DNA from: GCA-2731375 sp964507245
GTDB taxonomy: Bacteria; Pseudomonadota; Alphaproteobacteria; GCA-2731375
Assembly (NCBI GenBank): GCA_964507245.1
Contig: CAZDQC010000120.1
Location: forward strand, 1-10,696
Reading direction: 5' to 3'
DNA: 10,696 nt
Shown: piece after piece, positions 1 to 7,182 of the stretch
Numbering within the stretch: the first letter of the stretch is position 1
Layout of the letters: every line of letters starts with the position of its first letter
The notes under the pieces: generated by a model
Database searches by the model: none
Seen by the model: the letters and a program-made list of their open reading frames with translations, nothing else
What the model was told of the DNA's origin: nothing
Translations under genes and position numbers: made by a program

Positions 1-246
1 CATGATGATGAAGCCTGCATCGGCGCCAGGCGTCTTCGGCGGGACGATCAGGTTTACATGCACAAAAGCGCCACCACGGGGTTCATAAAGCAAAAACTTT
101 CGCAACTCATCGTCGTGCGTACGTAGATACTCCCGTTGTTCGAAGAGTGTTTCTCCAGGAGGTGGCAACACGCCACCAGTTATTACCCGACCCACCTCGC
201 CTTCCGCGTGACAGCCGATTACCATGATGGCGCGTTTGGTTTTCAC
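1..246 (-). CDS. Proline racemase / hydroxyproline epimerase family protein, N-terminal part (cut by left edge)
   Basis: Reading leftward from a GTG at 246-244, 82 codons stay open to the edge. Recognisable family signatures are CHAEGE at residues 12-17 followed by GRVITGG (19-25), a PPPGET turn (28-33), an LR..L..EPRG block (residues 48-58) and a GFIIM stretch (78-82). This matches the N-terminal lobe of the PF05544 family: proline racemase, 4-hydroxyproline 2-epimerase and trans-3-hydroxyproline dehydratase, cytosolic amino-acid enzymes. The CHAEGE form, rather than the HT.G type of classical proline racemase, points to a less characterised subgroup. The catalytic cysteine/threonine positions lie further into the protein, outside the window, so racemase, epimerase and dehydratase cannot be told apart. 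The start is supported by AAGGG at 257-253, six nt upstream and inside the end of pheA; an in-frame TAA at 258-256 rules out a longer N-terminus. It begins 2 nt after the pheA stop, so it is probably co-transcribed. Confidence 0.83.
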   Translation of the reverse strand, partial: MKTKRAIMVIGCHAEGEVGRVITGGVLPPPGETLFEQREYLRTHDDELRKFLLYEPRGGAFVHVNLIVPPKTPGADAGFIIM

Positions 247-248
247 GA

Positions 249-1157
249 TCAGCCCTTAACGTGAGGGGCTTTGTACTGCGTACTTTCGCCATGCCGGAAA
301 GAATTGCGAGGATAGGTGCCCAGAATCTGCATACGAGTGCAAAAGAACTGCGCTTCCTCGAGGGCCCAAGCAACACGCTGGTCTTCCGGATGCCCCTCGA
401 AGTCGGCATAAAATTGCGCCTGTTCAAAACTACCCGGTTCTATATAACTTTCCAGTTTTGTAATGTTGATATTTGCGGTAGCGAAACCACCGAGTGTCTT
501 GTAGAGCGAGGCCGGGACACTACGAACCTGAAAGACAATCGTGGTCATAGCATCCCCGTCCCTGGGGTGGGGCGTGATTCGTTCCCGCGACAAAATTATG
601 AAGCGGGTCACGTTGTTGCCGATGTCTTGGATGTTTTTCCGCAGGATTTGAAGATTGTAGATTTCTGCTGCCAGAGGAGAACCGATCGCCGCAAGGGTTG
701 GATCACCTTTTTCGGCAATCATTTCACAAGCGCCAGCGGTATCCGCATGCACCACTGGCTCAATACCTAGTTCCCGGATTAATTTACGGCACTGGGGCAA
801 AGCGTGAATATGGCTGTGGACCTCCTTGATATCCGACAAATTAGCGCCTTGAGGCGCCATGAGCTGATGGTTCACGGGCTGAAAATGCTCACCGATGATG
901 TACTGGTCAGACGTTGGGATCAGGTGATGGATATCCGCCACCCGTCCGGCCAGGGAATTTTCGATTGGGATCATAGCTCGCCCGGCCAGGCCTTCATTCA
1001 CCGCGGCAAAGGCATCCTCAAAGGTGCGGCATGGCAGGGGGTTGTATTCCGGCAAACCCTCGCGGCAGGCCAGATGGGAATAGGCACCGAACTGGCCCTG
1101 AAAGGCCACGTTCATGTGGGGATCAGAATTACGGTCTGATACAGTTTCCTCGGCCAT
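249..1157 (-). CDS. pheA: Prephenate dehydratase with C-terminal ACT domain
   Basis: Converts prephenate to phenylpyruvate, the committed step of phenylalanine synthesis, in the cytosol. The 302-residue protein has the catalytic PDT domain at about 15-195, with NVAFQGQFGAYSHLAC at 16-31, PIENS..GRV (64-73) and the family TRF motif at 184-186 (in NNVTRFIILS). A C-terminal ACT domain (about 205-285) contains LYKTLGGFATANINITKLES and then FYADFEGH; this domain gives feedback inhibition by phenylalanine in the family. The usual ESRP element appears as ESY, a variant I recall from alphaproteobacterial homologues. There is no chorismate mutase domain, so this is the monofunctional form rather than the E. 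coli P-protein. The ATG at 1157 has AGGGG at 1171-1167, nine nt upstream; the ATG at residue 15 would also leave a complete domain. It lies 29 nt after kdsB and 2 nt before the racemase-family gene, consistent with one leftward operon. Confidence 0.95.
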   Translation of the reverse strand: MAEETVSDRNSDPHMNVAFQGQFGAYSHLACREGLPEYNPLPCRTFEDAFAAVNEGLAGRAMIPIENSLAGRVADIHHLIPTSDQYIIGEHFQPVNHQLMAPQGANLSDIKEVHSHIHALPQCRKLIRELGIEPVVHADTAGACEMIAEKGDPTLAAIGSPLAAEIYNLQILRKNIQDIGNNVTRFIILSRERITPHPRDGDAMTTIVFQVRSVPASLYKTLGGFATANINITKLESYIEPGSFEQAQFYADFEGHPEDQRVAWALEEAQFFCTRMQILGTYPRNSFRHGESTQYKAPHVKG

Positions 1158-1166
1158 TGCGGATCG

Positions 1167-1171
1167 CCCCT
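1167..1171 (-). promoter_or_regulatory. Ribosome binding site of pheA
   Basis: On the minus strand AGGGG stands nine nt before the ATG at 1157, in the 29-nt gap after kdsB. It supports the longer of the two possible PheA starts. Confidence 0.6.
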
Positions 1172-1186
1172 AAAGATTTGAAATAA

Positions 1187-1942
1187 TTACGTTTTTGGAT
1201 CGAGGGCGCGACGTGCCCGCTCCAGGTCGGCGGGAGTATCGACGCCGAAGGGCACCCTGTCAACGAGGCCCACCTCAATGACCATGCCAGCCTCCAGGGC
1301 CCGCAACTGCTCCAACCGCTCTCGCTGTTCCAAATGCCCTGGTGGCAACTTTACAAAACGCTCCAGCGCTGCGCGCCGGTAACCATAGATGCCAATATGG
1401 TGATACAGCGGCCCTTTGCCCGAAGGGGCTGCAACGCGGGTAAAATAAAGGCCTCGGCCCTGCCGAGCGCCCGGTGGCATGGAGACCACCGCCTTGACCA
1501 CGCTGGGCTCCTCCCGTTCGTAAGCTTCCGTAATTTCGGCGGCCAAGGTGGAAATATCCACTGACCCGGGCTGCAGCAAATCCAGGACGAAACGGATTTG
1601 TTCGGCATCCATGGTGGGCAGATCGCCCTGCAGATTGATAATCTTTTCATACCGGCCCTCGGGATCGTAATTTTCCACCGCCTCCCAGATCCGATCCGAG
1701 CCGGAGGGGTGGTTCGGATCGGTCAAGATCGCCTGGCCGCCGGCACCCTCCACTGCATCTACAATGGCCTGTTCCGCCGCCGCCACTAAAACCGGGCCCA
1801 CATCCGCCTCCTTCGCCCGGCGCCAGACATGCACGATCATCGGCTGCCCGTGAACATCCGCCAGTGGCTTGTCCGGCAGGCGGACGGAAGCCATACGGGC
1901 CGGAATTACCACAAGGGCCGGGTCGGTTGCCCGCTGATTCAT
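1187..1942 (-). CDS. kdsB: 3-deoxy-manno-octulosonate cytidylyltransferase (CMP-KDO synthetase)
   Basis: Activates KDO with CTP to give CMP-KDO for lipopolysaccharide inner-core assembly, in the cytosol; its presence indicates a Gram-negative cell. From the ATG at 1942 the protein is 251 residues, the usual family length. The N-terminal nucleotide-binding loop reads VIPARMASVRLPDKPL (12-27), followed by HPSGSDR (78-84; many homologues have SGTDR), INLQGDLPTM (102-111, metal/substrate aspartate) and HHIGIYGYRR (181-190), then the LEQLRALEAG segment (210-219). An in-frame ATG ten codons upstream (1972) exists, but the start at 1942 is preceded by a strong AGGAAGAGG and aligns better with the family. 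It is the first gene of the leftward cluster and is divergent from the cytochrome gene. Confidence 0.95.
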   Translation of the reverse strand: MNQRATDPALVVIPARMASVRLPDKPLADVHGQPMIVHVWRRAKEADVGPVLVAAAEQAIVDAVEGAGGQAILTDPNHPSGSDRIWEAVENYDPEGRYEKIINLQGDLPTMDAEQIRFVLDLLQPGSVDISTLAAEITEAYEREEPSVVKAVVSMPPGARQGRGLYFTRVAAPSGKGPLYHHIGIYGYRRAALERFVKLPPGHLEQRERLEQLRALEAGMVIEVGLVDRVPFGVDTPADLERARRALDPKT

Positions 1943-1946
1943 TGTG

Positions 1947-1955
1947 CCTCTTCCT
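1947..1955 (-). promoter_or_regulatory. Ribosome binding site that decides the kdsB start
   Basis: On the minus strand AGGAAGAGG lies four nt before the ATG at 1942. The alternative ATG at 1972 lies upstream of it, so this site argues for the shorter protein. Confidence 0.65.
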
Positions 1956-1986
1956 GCGCTGACTCTAGGCAAGGGGTTGCGGCGAT

Positions 1987-1992
1987 GTTATA
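1987..1992 (-). promoter_or_regulatory. Possible -10 element of the kdsB operon promoter
   Basis: On the minus strand TATAAC (five of six matches to TATAAT) sits about 45 nt before the kdsB ATG, in the divergent spacer. The -35 region at 17-nt spacing, TTTCCC, is a poor match. Weak support from sequence alone. Confidence 0.25.
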
Positions 1993-2047
1993 CGGTGAGC
2001 CGCCCGATTGGGAAAGAGGTTCCATAAGCACGATTGGGGTTGCCGCC

Positions 2048-2596
2048 GTGACAATGTATGAACTGACCAAACTATTTGGTGCTGTTGTTGGTGCCGTACT
2101 ACTGCTCGTAGTTATCAACGAAATTTCCAAAGTTCTTGTCCACCCGACGGCGCCTGCCAAGACCGCCATCGCAATCGAAGGCGTCGAAGAAGAGGCTGTG
2201 CCGGCGACTACACCGGCCAAGGGTGCCGAGACCACGGCTAGTTTAGCCGTTCTTTTAGCTGCGGCTGATCCGGCCGAGGGCGAAAAGGCTGCTAAAAAAT
2301 GCAAAGCCTGTCATAGCTTTGACAAGGGCGGCAAACACAAGGTTGGGCCCTCCCTTTATGGCATCATCGGCCAGAGCAAGGCGAGCGGCACCGCCTTCAG
2401 GTATTCCAACGCCATGAAGGAGATGGGTGGGGAATGGAACTATCAGGACCTGGATTCCTTCCTAGCCGACCCCAAGGGTATTTTGCCAGGCACTAAGATG
2501 GCCTTCAAAGGCATCAAAAAACCAACGGAACGGGCCAATTTAATCGCCTATATGCTTACGAAGCACGATTCACCCCCCGCACTGCCGGCAGAGTAA
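2048..2596 (+). CDS. Membrane-anchored class I cytochrome c (CycM / c552-like)
   Basis: An electron carrier tethered to the periplasmic face of the inner membrane, probably passing electrons toward a terminal oxidase (role inferred from family). From GTG 2048 it has 182 residues: a hydrophobic anchor at about 9-24, an Ala/Pro/Glu-rich linker (about 32-72) and a cytochrome domain (about 74-173). CKACH at 85-89 binds one haem c covalently, and Met151 in GTKMAFKG is the likely sixth ligand. VGPSLYGIIG (99-108) and the C-terminal ANLIAYM helix are typical of mitochondrial-like class I cytochromes. The start is uncertain: GTG 2048 has GGGG eight nt upstream; ATG 2054 is two codons later; ATG 1985, with AAGGGG before it, would add 21 residues ahead of the anchor. 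Short N-termini are usual in the family. hisN follows after 4 nt, so the two are probably co-transcribed. Confidence 0.9.
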   Translation: MTMYELTKLFGAVVGAVLLLVVINEISKVLVHPTAPAKTAIAIEGVEEEAVPATTPAKGAETTASLAVLLAAADPAEGEKAAKKCKACHSFDKGGKHKVGPSLYGIIGQSKASGTAFRYSNAMKEMGGEWNYQDLDSFLADPKGILPGTKMAFKGIKKPTERANLIAYMLTKHDSPPALPAE

Positions 2597-2600
2597 GCAT

Positions 2601-3383
2601 ATGGATGAGCCCGGCTGTTATTTGGCCATAGCCCATCGGTTAGCGGACGCCGCGGGTGAAATCATCCGTACTTATTTCCGCACCGAGTTGAATATCGAAA
2701 CCAAGGCTGATGAAAGCCCCGTAACCATAGCTGACCGAGAGGCCGAGAAGGCCATGCGGGCCATCATAGAGGCGGAAGCACCTGGGCATGGCATTCGCGG
2801 CGAGGAGTTTCCGGAAATGGCCGGTGACGGGAAATGGTATTGGTATCTCGACCCCATCGATGGCACTAAGTTGTTCATTAGCGGCATACCACTATTCGGA
2901 ACGTTAATCGCCCTGGCCCGGGACAGTGAGCCGGTGCTAAGTATCATGGACCAGCCGATTACCCGGGAGCGTTGGGTCGGCGCCATGGACGGTACGGCAA
3001 GTCTGAATGGCCGGCCCATAGTAACGGCAAAAAACGAAGACCTCTCAAAGTCAAAACTGTTCACAACAGACATGTCTTATTACAGCTCCGATCAAGTAGC
3101 GGGTTTCGAACGCCTGTCTGAAGCGACCGGTCTGACCCGCATGGGAGCGGATTGCTACGCCTTCGCCATGTTGGCCACGGGCTTTATCGATATCGTCACG
3201 GAAGGCAACGTGCATGAATGGGACGTGGCCACACATGTACCCATCATCGAAAATGCCGGCGGTGTTGTGACGGACTGGAACGGCAGTCGCCTGCGTTTCG
3301 ACGGTCAGATCGAAATTGACAACATCTTGGCCGCCGCCAACCCGGCCCTGCACGCGAAAGCTTTGGCGGTTTTACGAGGTTAG
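2601..3383 (+). CDS. hisN: Inositol monophosphatase family phosphatase, probably histidinol-phosphatase HisN
   Basis: A Mg-dependent phosphatase of 260 residues. Metal-site motifs are complete: GEE at 67-69, DPIDGT at 84-89 and WDVA at 207-210 (Asp208), followed by ENAGGVVTDWNG (217-228). The segment KADESPVTIADREAE (35-49) and the FISGIPLFGTLIAL stretch after DPIDGT are the form I associate with HisN-type histidinol-phosphatases of alphaproteobacteria and actinobacteria, which remove phosphate from L-histidinol phosphate in histidine synthesis. Inositol-1-phosphatase and generic sugar phosphatase activity remain possible, because no other histidine gene is in the window. ATG 2601 follows the cytochrome stop by 4 nt with only a weak GAG-like ribosome site, suggesting coupling to the upstream gene. 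The 5'-proximal residues fit the family start well. Confidence 0.82.
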   Translation: MDEPGCYLAIAHRLADAAGEIIRTYFRTELNIETKADESPVTIADREAEKAMRAIIEAEAPGHGIRGEEFPEMAGDGKWYWYLDPIDGTKLFISGIPLFGTLIALARDSEPVLSIMDQPITRERWVGAMDGTASLNGRPIVTAKNEDLSKSKLFTTDMSYYSSDQVAGFERLSEATGLTRMGADCYAFAMLATGFIDIVTEGNVHEWDVATHVPIIENAGGVVTDWNGSRLRFDGQIEIDNILAAANPALHAKALAVLRG

Positions 3384-3436
3384 TCGACGTCGAATTTACG
3401 AACATCTGAACAGAATCAATCTCCGAGGTCTTGATA

Positions 3437-3467
3437 TTGCACCATTCAAAGGCCATCGTTTCATAAT
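3437..3467 (+). promoter_or_regulatory. Possible promoter for the yej operon
   Basis: The 110-nt gap between hisN and yejA1 (3384-3493) is the largest break ahead of the importer genes. It holds TTGCAC (3437-3442) and CATAAT (3462-3467) with 19-nt spacing; an overlapping TTGATA at 3431 lacks a well-placed -10. The gap has no clear hairpin plus T-run terminator, so read-through from hisN is also possible. Weak evidence. Confidence 0.2.
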
Positions 3468-3493
3468 AGCCAGTACACAGCCGGAGATGACCC

Positions 3494-5323
3494 ATGCGTG
3501 CGGTTTTGTTCACGATTGGACTATTGTTCATTGGCCCAGCGGCAATCGCCGCTAACGACAGTTTTGGCCGCCATGGCATATCCATGTTCGGTGCACTCAA
3601 GTATCCGCTGGGCTTCAATCATTTTGAATATGTCAATCCCAACGCGCCCAAGGGCGGCCTAGTGCGCATGGAAGCCCGTGGCACCTTCGATACCCTCAAC
3701 AGCTTTACCATCAAAGGCAGTTCCGCTGCCGGATTGGGGCTGATTTATGACACACTTATGGAATCCTCCCGCGACGAAGCTTTTGCAGAATACGGTTTGC
3801 TGGTGGAAAGCGCCCTAGTGGCAAACGATCTTTCCTCGGTCAGTTTCATGCTACGGAAACAGGCCCGCTGGCACGACGGTAAGCCTGTTACGGCAGACGA
3901 TGTCGCCTTCAGCCTAGATATCCTGAAATCCAAGGGCGCGCCGTTTTACCGATTTTACTACGCCAACGTGGAAAAGGCCGAAGTTTTATCCCCCCACAAA
4001 GTCAAATTTATTTTCAAGGGCCGGAAGAATCGCGAGCTGCCCCTGATTATCGGACAGCTGCCGATATTACCCAAACACCACTGGCAAGGCCGTGATTTTG
4101 AGCGTACTACGTTGGAGCCGCCCCTAGGCAGCGGTCCCTACAAAATTGGCAAGGTCGATCCCGGTCGTAGCATCACCTTCGAACGGGTAGCAGATTACTG
4201 GGGCAGGAATCTTGGCGTCAACAAGGGCCGATACAACTTTGGCGCAATCCGTTTTGAATATTATCGGGACCCCACCGTGGCTCTTGAGGCCTTCAAGGCC
4301 AACGCCTTCGATTTTCGCCAAGAAAATACTGCTAAGGTCTGGGCCACCCAATACAATTTTCCAGCCATTGCGAATGGTAAAGTCATCAGGGAAACCCTAG
4401 CGAACAATAATCCCACCGGCATGCAATCCTTCGCCTTCAACGTTCGCAAGTCAAAGTTTCAGAATCGTCGAGTTCGTGAGGCCCTTGCCCTGACATTTGA
4501 TTTTGAATGGGCAAACAAAAACCTGTTTTTTGGCCAATACACACGAACCCGAAGTTATTTTTCGAATTCCGAACTGGCAGCGACCAAAATACCAACCGGG
4601 TCGGAATTGAGGTTTCTGGAGCCATTGAGAGGCCAAATTCCTGCTGAAGTATTCACAAAGGAATTTAAGCTGCCCGAAACAGATGGATCAGGTAGATCGC
4701 GGCGCCAACTTCGCCAAGCTAAGCGGTTATTGGAAACGGCGGGCTGGTTTGTGAAAGACGGTAAATTGACCAACGGCGAGACCAGCGAAGTCATGGCGCT
4801 GGAATTCCTGCTAGTTAACCAGGGTTTCGCGCGAATTGTTGCTCCCATCCAACGGGCCATGGAACGGCTGGGCATCAAGGTCAAAGTTCGTGTTGTGGAC
4901 ACCTCGCAATACATTAACCGAATTCGGAATTTCGATTTCGATGTCATCGTGGGCAGCTGGGGACAATCCCTTTCACCAGGAAATGAACAGCGGGATTTTT
5001 GGGGATCCGCAGCCGCTGACCGACCCGGCAGCCGAAACTACATCGGCATTAAGGACCCAGCAATTGACAAACTAATCGACCATATTATTTTTGCCAGCAA
5101 CCGCGGGGAATTGGTTGCGGCCTCTCGCGCCTTGGATCGCGTGCTGTTATGGAACCATTTCGTCATCCCCAATTGGCACATCAACAGCTACCGGATCGCC
5201 TATTGGAACCGGTTTTCACGTCCGGCTATCAAACCTAAATACGGGCTTGGATTCTCCGATACTTGGTGGGTCGACGAAGCAAAGGACAAGTCCCTTCAAG
5301 CGGCCCTGAAGGGGCGGAAGTGA
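3494..5323 (+). CDS. yejA1: Periplasmic peptide-binding protein, YejA type, first copy
   Basis: Extracellular solute-binding protein of family 5 that captures peptides in the periplasm for the YejBEF importer. It has 609 residues, normal for YejA. A Sec signal peptide covers about 1-19, with hydrophobic core VLFTIGLLFIG and likely cleavage after AIA; there is no lipobox cysteine, so the protein is soluble. YejA hallmarks include YVNPNAPKGG (46-55), RWHDGKPVTADDVAFS (125-140), LGSGPYKIGKVDPGRSITFE (211-230), RFEYYRDP (253-260) and the C-terminal RPAIKPKYGLG (576-586). GSWGQSLSPGNEQRDFWGS (487-505) is the form common in alphaproteobacterial YejA. ATG 3494 is preceded by GGAG at 3483-3486, seven nt upstream. 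It is the first gene of the importer operon, 110 nt after hisN, and a full-length diverged paralogue follows directly. Confidence 0.93.
   Translation: MRAVLFTIGLLFIGPAAIAANDSFGRHGISMFGALKYPLGFNHFEYVNPNAPKGGLVRMEARGTFDTLNSFTIKGSSAAGLGLIYDTLMESSRDEAFAEYGLLVESALVANDLSSVSFMLRKQARWHDGKPVTADDVAFSLDILKSKGAPFYRFYYANVEKAEVLSPHKVKFIFKGRKNRELPLIIGQLPILPKHHWQGRDFERTTLEPPLGSGPYKIGKVDPGRSITFERVADYWGRNLGVNKGRYNFGAIRFEYYRDPTVALEAFKANAFDFRQENTAKVWATQYNFPAIANGKVIRETLANNNPTGMQSFAFNVRKSKFQNRRVREALALTFDFEWANKNLFFGQYTRTRSYFSNSELAATKIPTGSELRFLEPLRGQIPAEVFTKEFKLPETDGSGRSRRQLRQAKRLLETAGWFVKDGKLTNGETSEVMALEFLLVNQGFARIVAPIQRAMERLGIKVKVRVVDTSQYINRIRNFDFDVIVGSWGQSLSPGNEQRDFWGSAAADRPGSRNYIGIKDPAIDKLIDHIIFASNRGELVAASRALDRVLLWNHFVIPNWHINSYRIAYWNRFSRPAIKPKYGLGFSDTWWVDEAKDKSLQAALKGRK
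5308..5322 (+). promoter_or_regulatory. Ribosome binding site and GTG start of yejA2, overlapping the yejA1 stop
   Basis: GAAGGGG at 5308-5314 lies five nt before GTG 5320-5322, whose last two bases begin the yejA1 TGA stop (GTGA overlap). The later in-frame ATG at 5347 has no purine-rich site in front of it. This is the usual look of translational coupling. Confidence 0.55.
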
Positions 5324-7179
5324 CATCGATCTGCTATCATCCGGCCATGATTCGTCTTGCGTTATTTTTGTTGTTTTTTCTAGGCTGGTTTGGACAAGCC
5401 GCCTCCAAACCACAACATGGCTTCTCCATCCTTGGCAAACTGAATTATGGCCCTGAATTCTCGCATTTCGACTATGTCAACCCCAACGCTCCGAAAGGCG
5501 GGCACTTGCGTCTTTGGTACAATGGAAATTTCGATAGTTTAAATCCTTTTATTCTCAAAGGGCGGTGGGCCGCGGGCAGCAACCCGTTTGGGGTGGACGG
5601 CCGGTTACTGACATTCGAGACACTGATGACCGCATCCGGCGATGAAGAGGATTCCTTTTATGGTCTTATCGCCAGTGGTGTTGTAATTCCCGATAACCGG
5701 CAGTCGATCACCTTTACTATTCGGCCGCGGGCGCGCTGGCATGATGGTAGCGAGATAACGGCAGAGGATATTGCCTTTTCATTCAAGACACTAAAGGAAC
5801 AGGGTCATCCGGCTTTTCGCGTTCTGTTCAAGGATATCACCGGGACCAAGGTGCTGACCCACCGCAAAATACGTTTCAATTTCGCCAAGGGTGTCCTAAC
5901 CCGTGACCTGCCAGCCACGGCCGCTAGCATGCCTATTATCTCCAAGGCCTGGTACCTGCAGCGTGATTTCACGAAAACCACCATGACCCCACCCCTGGGT
6001 AGTGGCCCCTACAGAGTGGACAAGGTGGATCCGGGCCGTTCCATCACCTATGTTCTTGCTGATAATCATTGGGGTAAGGGTCTAGCGGTCTATCGCGGAC
6101 GTTACAATTTTCGCCGCATCACCTGGGATTATTACCGCGATCGGGATATCGGATTACAGGCTTTGTTTGCCGGCAAGCTGGATTTCCGGGAAGATTTTAC
6201 TTCCCGCAACTGGGCAACCAAATACGACAATGTGCCGGCGGTGAAAGACGGTCGGTTGATCAAGGAAGTTATGCCCGATGATAATCCTTCCGGATTCCAG
6301 GCCTTTTTCATCAATACTCGCAAAGCCAAATTTGCCGACCGGCGGGTACGCCGGGCGATCGGCCTGGTATTTGATTTTGAATGGACCAACAAGAACCTGT
6401 TTTATGGTTTGTACAAACGCACTTACAGCATCTTTCAGAATTCCGACATGGAAGCCACCGGCACGCCGCAAGGCCCGGAATTAGCCTTGCTACAGCCTTG
6501 GCGTAAGGACTTGCCAGCGGAAGTATATGGCCCCGTGTTCCGGGCCCCGAAAACTAACGGCTCTGGCAATATCCGACGAGAGCTACGCATGGCCAGGAAT
6601 TTACTGACAGCCGCGGGCTGGACTATCAAGAACGGCAAGCTGGTAAACAGAAAGGGGCAACCGTTCGAGATTGAATTTCTATCGTACAGCAAGCTATTCG
6701 AGCGAATTGTGATGCCTTATGTACGCAATCTGGAGAAATTGGGCATCACGGCCCGTTTCCGCCTCGTGGAACCAGCGCAATATCAACGCCGCGTCCAAAA
6801 TTTTGATTTCGATATCACTACCTTCCGCAATTCATCCTCTCTGACGCCGGGCCTGGCCCTACGCAACGCATGGGGCTCCAAGACAGCCGACATGCAGGGT
6901 GGACGCAATTACACCGGCCTGAAAAGCCCGGCGGTAGACGATCTGATCGAAAAAATCATTGCTGCAAAAAGCCGTGATGAATTGCGCCATGCGACGCATG
7001 CCCTTGACCGGGTTATTATGTGGACCCACAATCTAGTGCCACAATGGTTCAAGGCGTCACACACCATCGCCTATTGGGATCTATTTGGCCGCCCGGCCAT
7101 CAAGCCCAAATATGCCCGCGGCGTCCTGGATACTTGGTGGTGGAACCCGGAAAAAGCCGCCGACCTAGGCCGGGAATAA
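5320..7179 (+). CDS. yejA2: Periplasmic peptide-binding protein, YejA type, second copy
   Basis: A second family-5 binding protein, colinear with yejA1 along its whole length but clearly diverged. From GTG 5320 it has 619 residues; from the alternative ATG 5347 it has 610, almost the same as YejA1. In ATG numbering, a hydrophobic signal sequence runs from 3 to about 17 with cleavage near QAAS (17-20), and no lipobox cysteine is seen. Conserved blocks are FDYVNPNAPKGG (41-52), RWHDGSEITAEDIAFSF (130-146), PPLGSGPYRVDKVDPGRSIT (215-234), DYYRD (261-265) and GRPAIKPKYARG (581-592). It differs from YejA1 by an added stretch near 78-90 and by an altered loop at 493-520, suggesting another peptide preference (inference). 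I choose GTG 5320 for its strong ribosome site and 4-nt overlap with yejA1; it would give a slightly longer signal-peptide n-region. yejB begins 3 nt after the stop. Confidence 0.9.
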   Translation: MTSICYHPAMIRLALFLLFFLGWFGQAASKPQHGFSILGKLNYGPEFSHFDYVNPNAPKGGHLRLWYNGNFDSLNPFILKGRWAAGSNPFGVDGRLLTFETLMTASGDEEDSFYGLIASGVVIPDNRQSITFTIRPRARWHDGSEITAEDIAFSFKTLKEQGHPAFRVLFKDITGTKVLTHRKIRFNFAKGVLTRDLPATAASMPIISKAWYLQRDFTKTTMTPPLGSGPYRVDKVDPGRSITYVLADNHWGKGLAVYRGRYNFRRITWDYYRDRDIGLQALFAGKLDFREDFTSRNWATKYDNVPAVKDGRLIKEVMPDDNPSGFQAFFINTRKAKFADRRVRRAIGLVFDFEWTNKNLFYGLYKRTYSIFQNSDMEATGTPQGPELALLQPWRKDLPAEVYGPVFRAPKTNGSGNIRRELRMARNLLTAAGWTIKNGKLVNRKGQPFEIEFLSYSKLFERIVMPYVRNLEKLGITARFRLVEPAQYQRRVQNFDFDITTFRNSSSLTPGLALRNAWGSKTADMQGGRNYTGLKSPAVDDLIEKIIAAKSRDELRHATHALDRVIMWTHNLVPQWFKASHTIAYWDLFGRPAIKPKYARGVLDTWWWNPEKAADLGRE

Positions 7180-7182
7180 GCC

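Noticed and set aside
261..1139. Two open frames on the plus strand opposite pheA (261-770 and 804-1139)
   Set aside because: They are antisense to a clear prephenate dehydratase, show no family motif and have unnatural composition; they are shadows of the real gene.
1829..2047. Upstream extension of the cytochrome c frame back to 1829
   Set aside because: It overlaps kdsB on the other strand, has no signature, and would place about 75 extra residues before the membrane anchor.
3384..3393. Perfect 10-bp palindrome TCGACGTCGA directly after the hisN stop codon
   Set aside because: Too short, no loop and no T-run, so not a terminator; no second copy seen nearby to support an operator. Such a palindrome can occur by chance.
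3384..3493. Search for a terminator or small RNA in the 110-nt hisN-yejA1 gap
   Set aside because: No GC-rich hairpin followed by a T-run and no recognisable RNA fold could be seen by eye.
5263..5319. Upstream extension of the yejA2 frame back to 5263
   Set aside because: It would overlap the yejA1 end by about 60 nt and bury the signal peptide; GTG 5320 has a better ribosome site.
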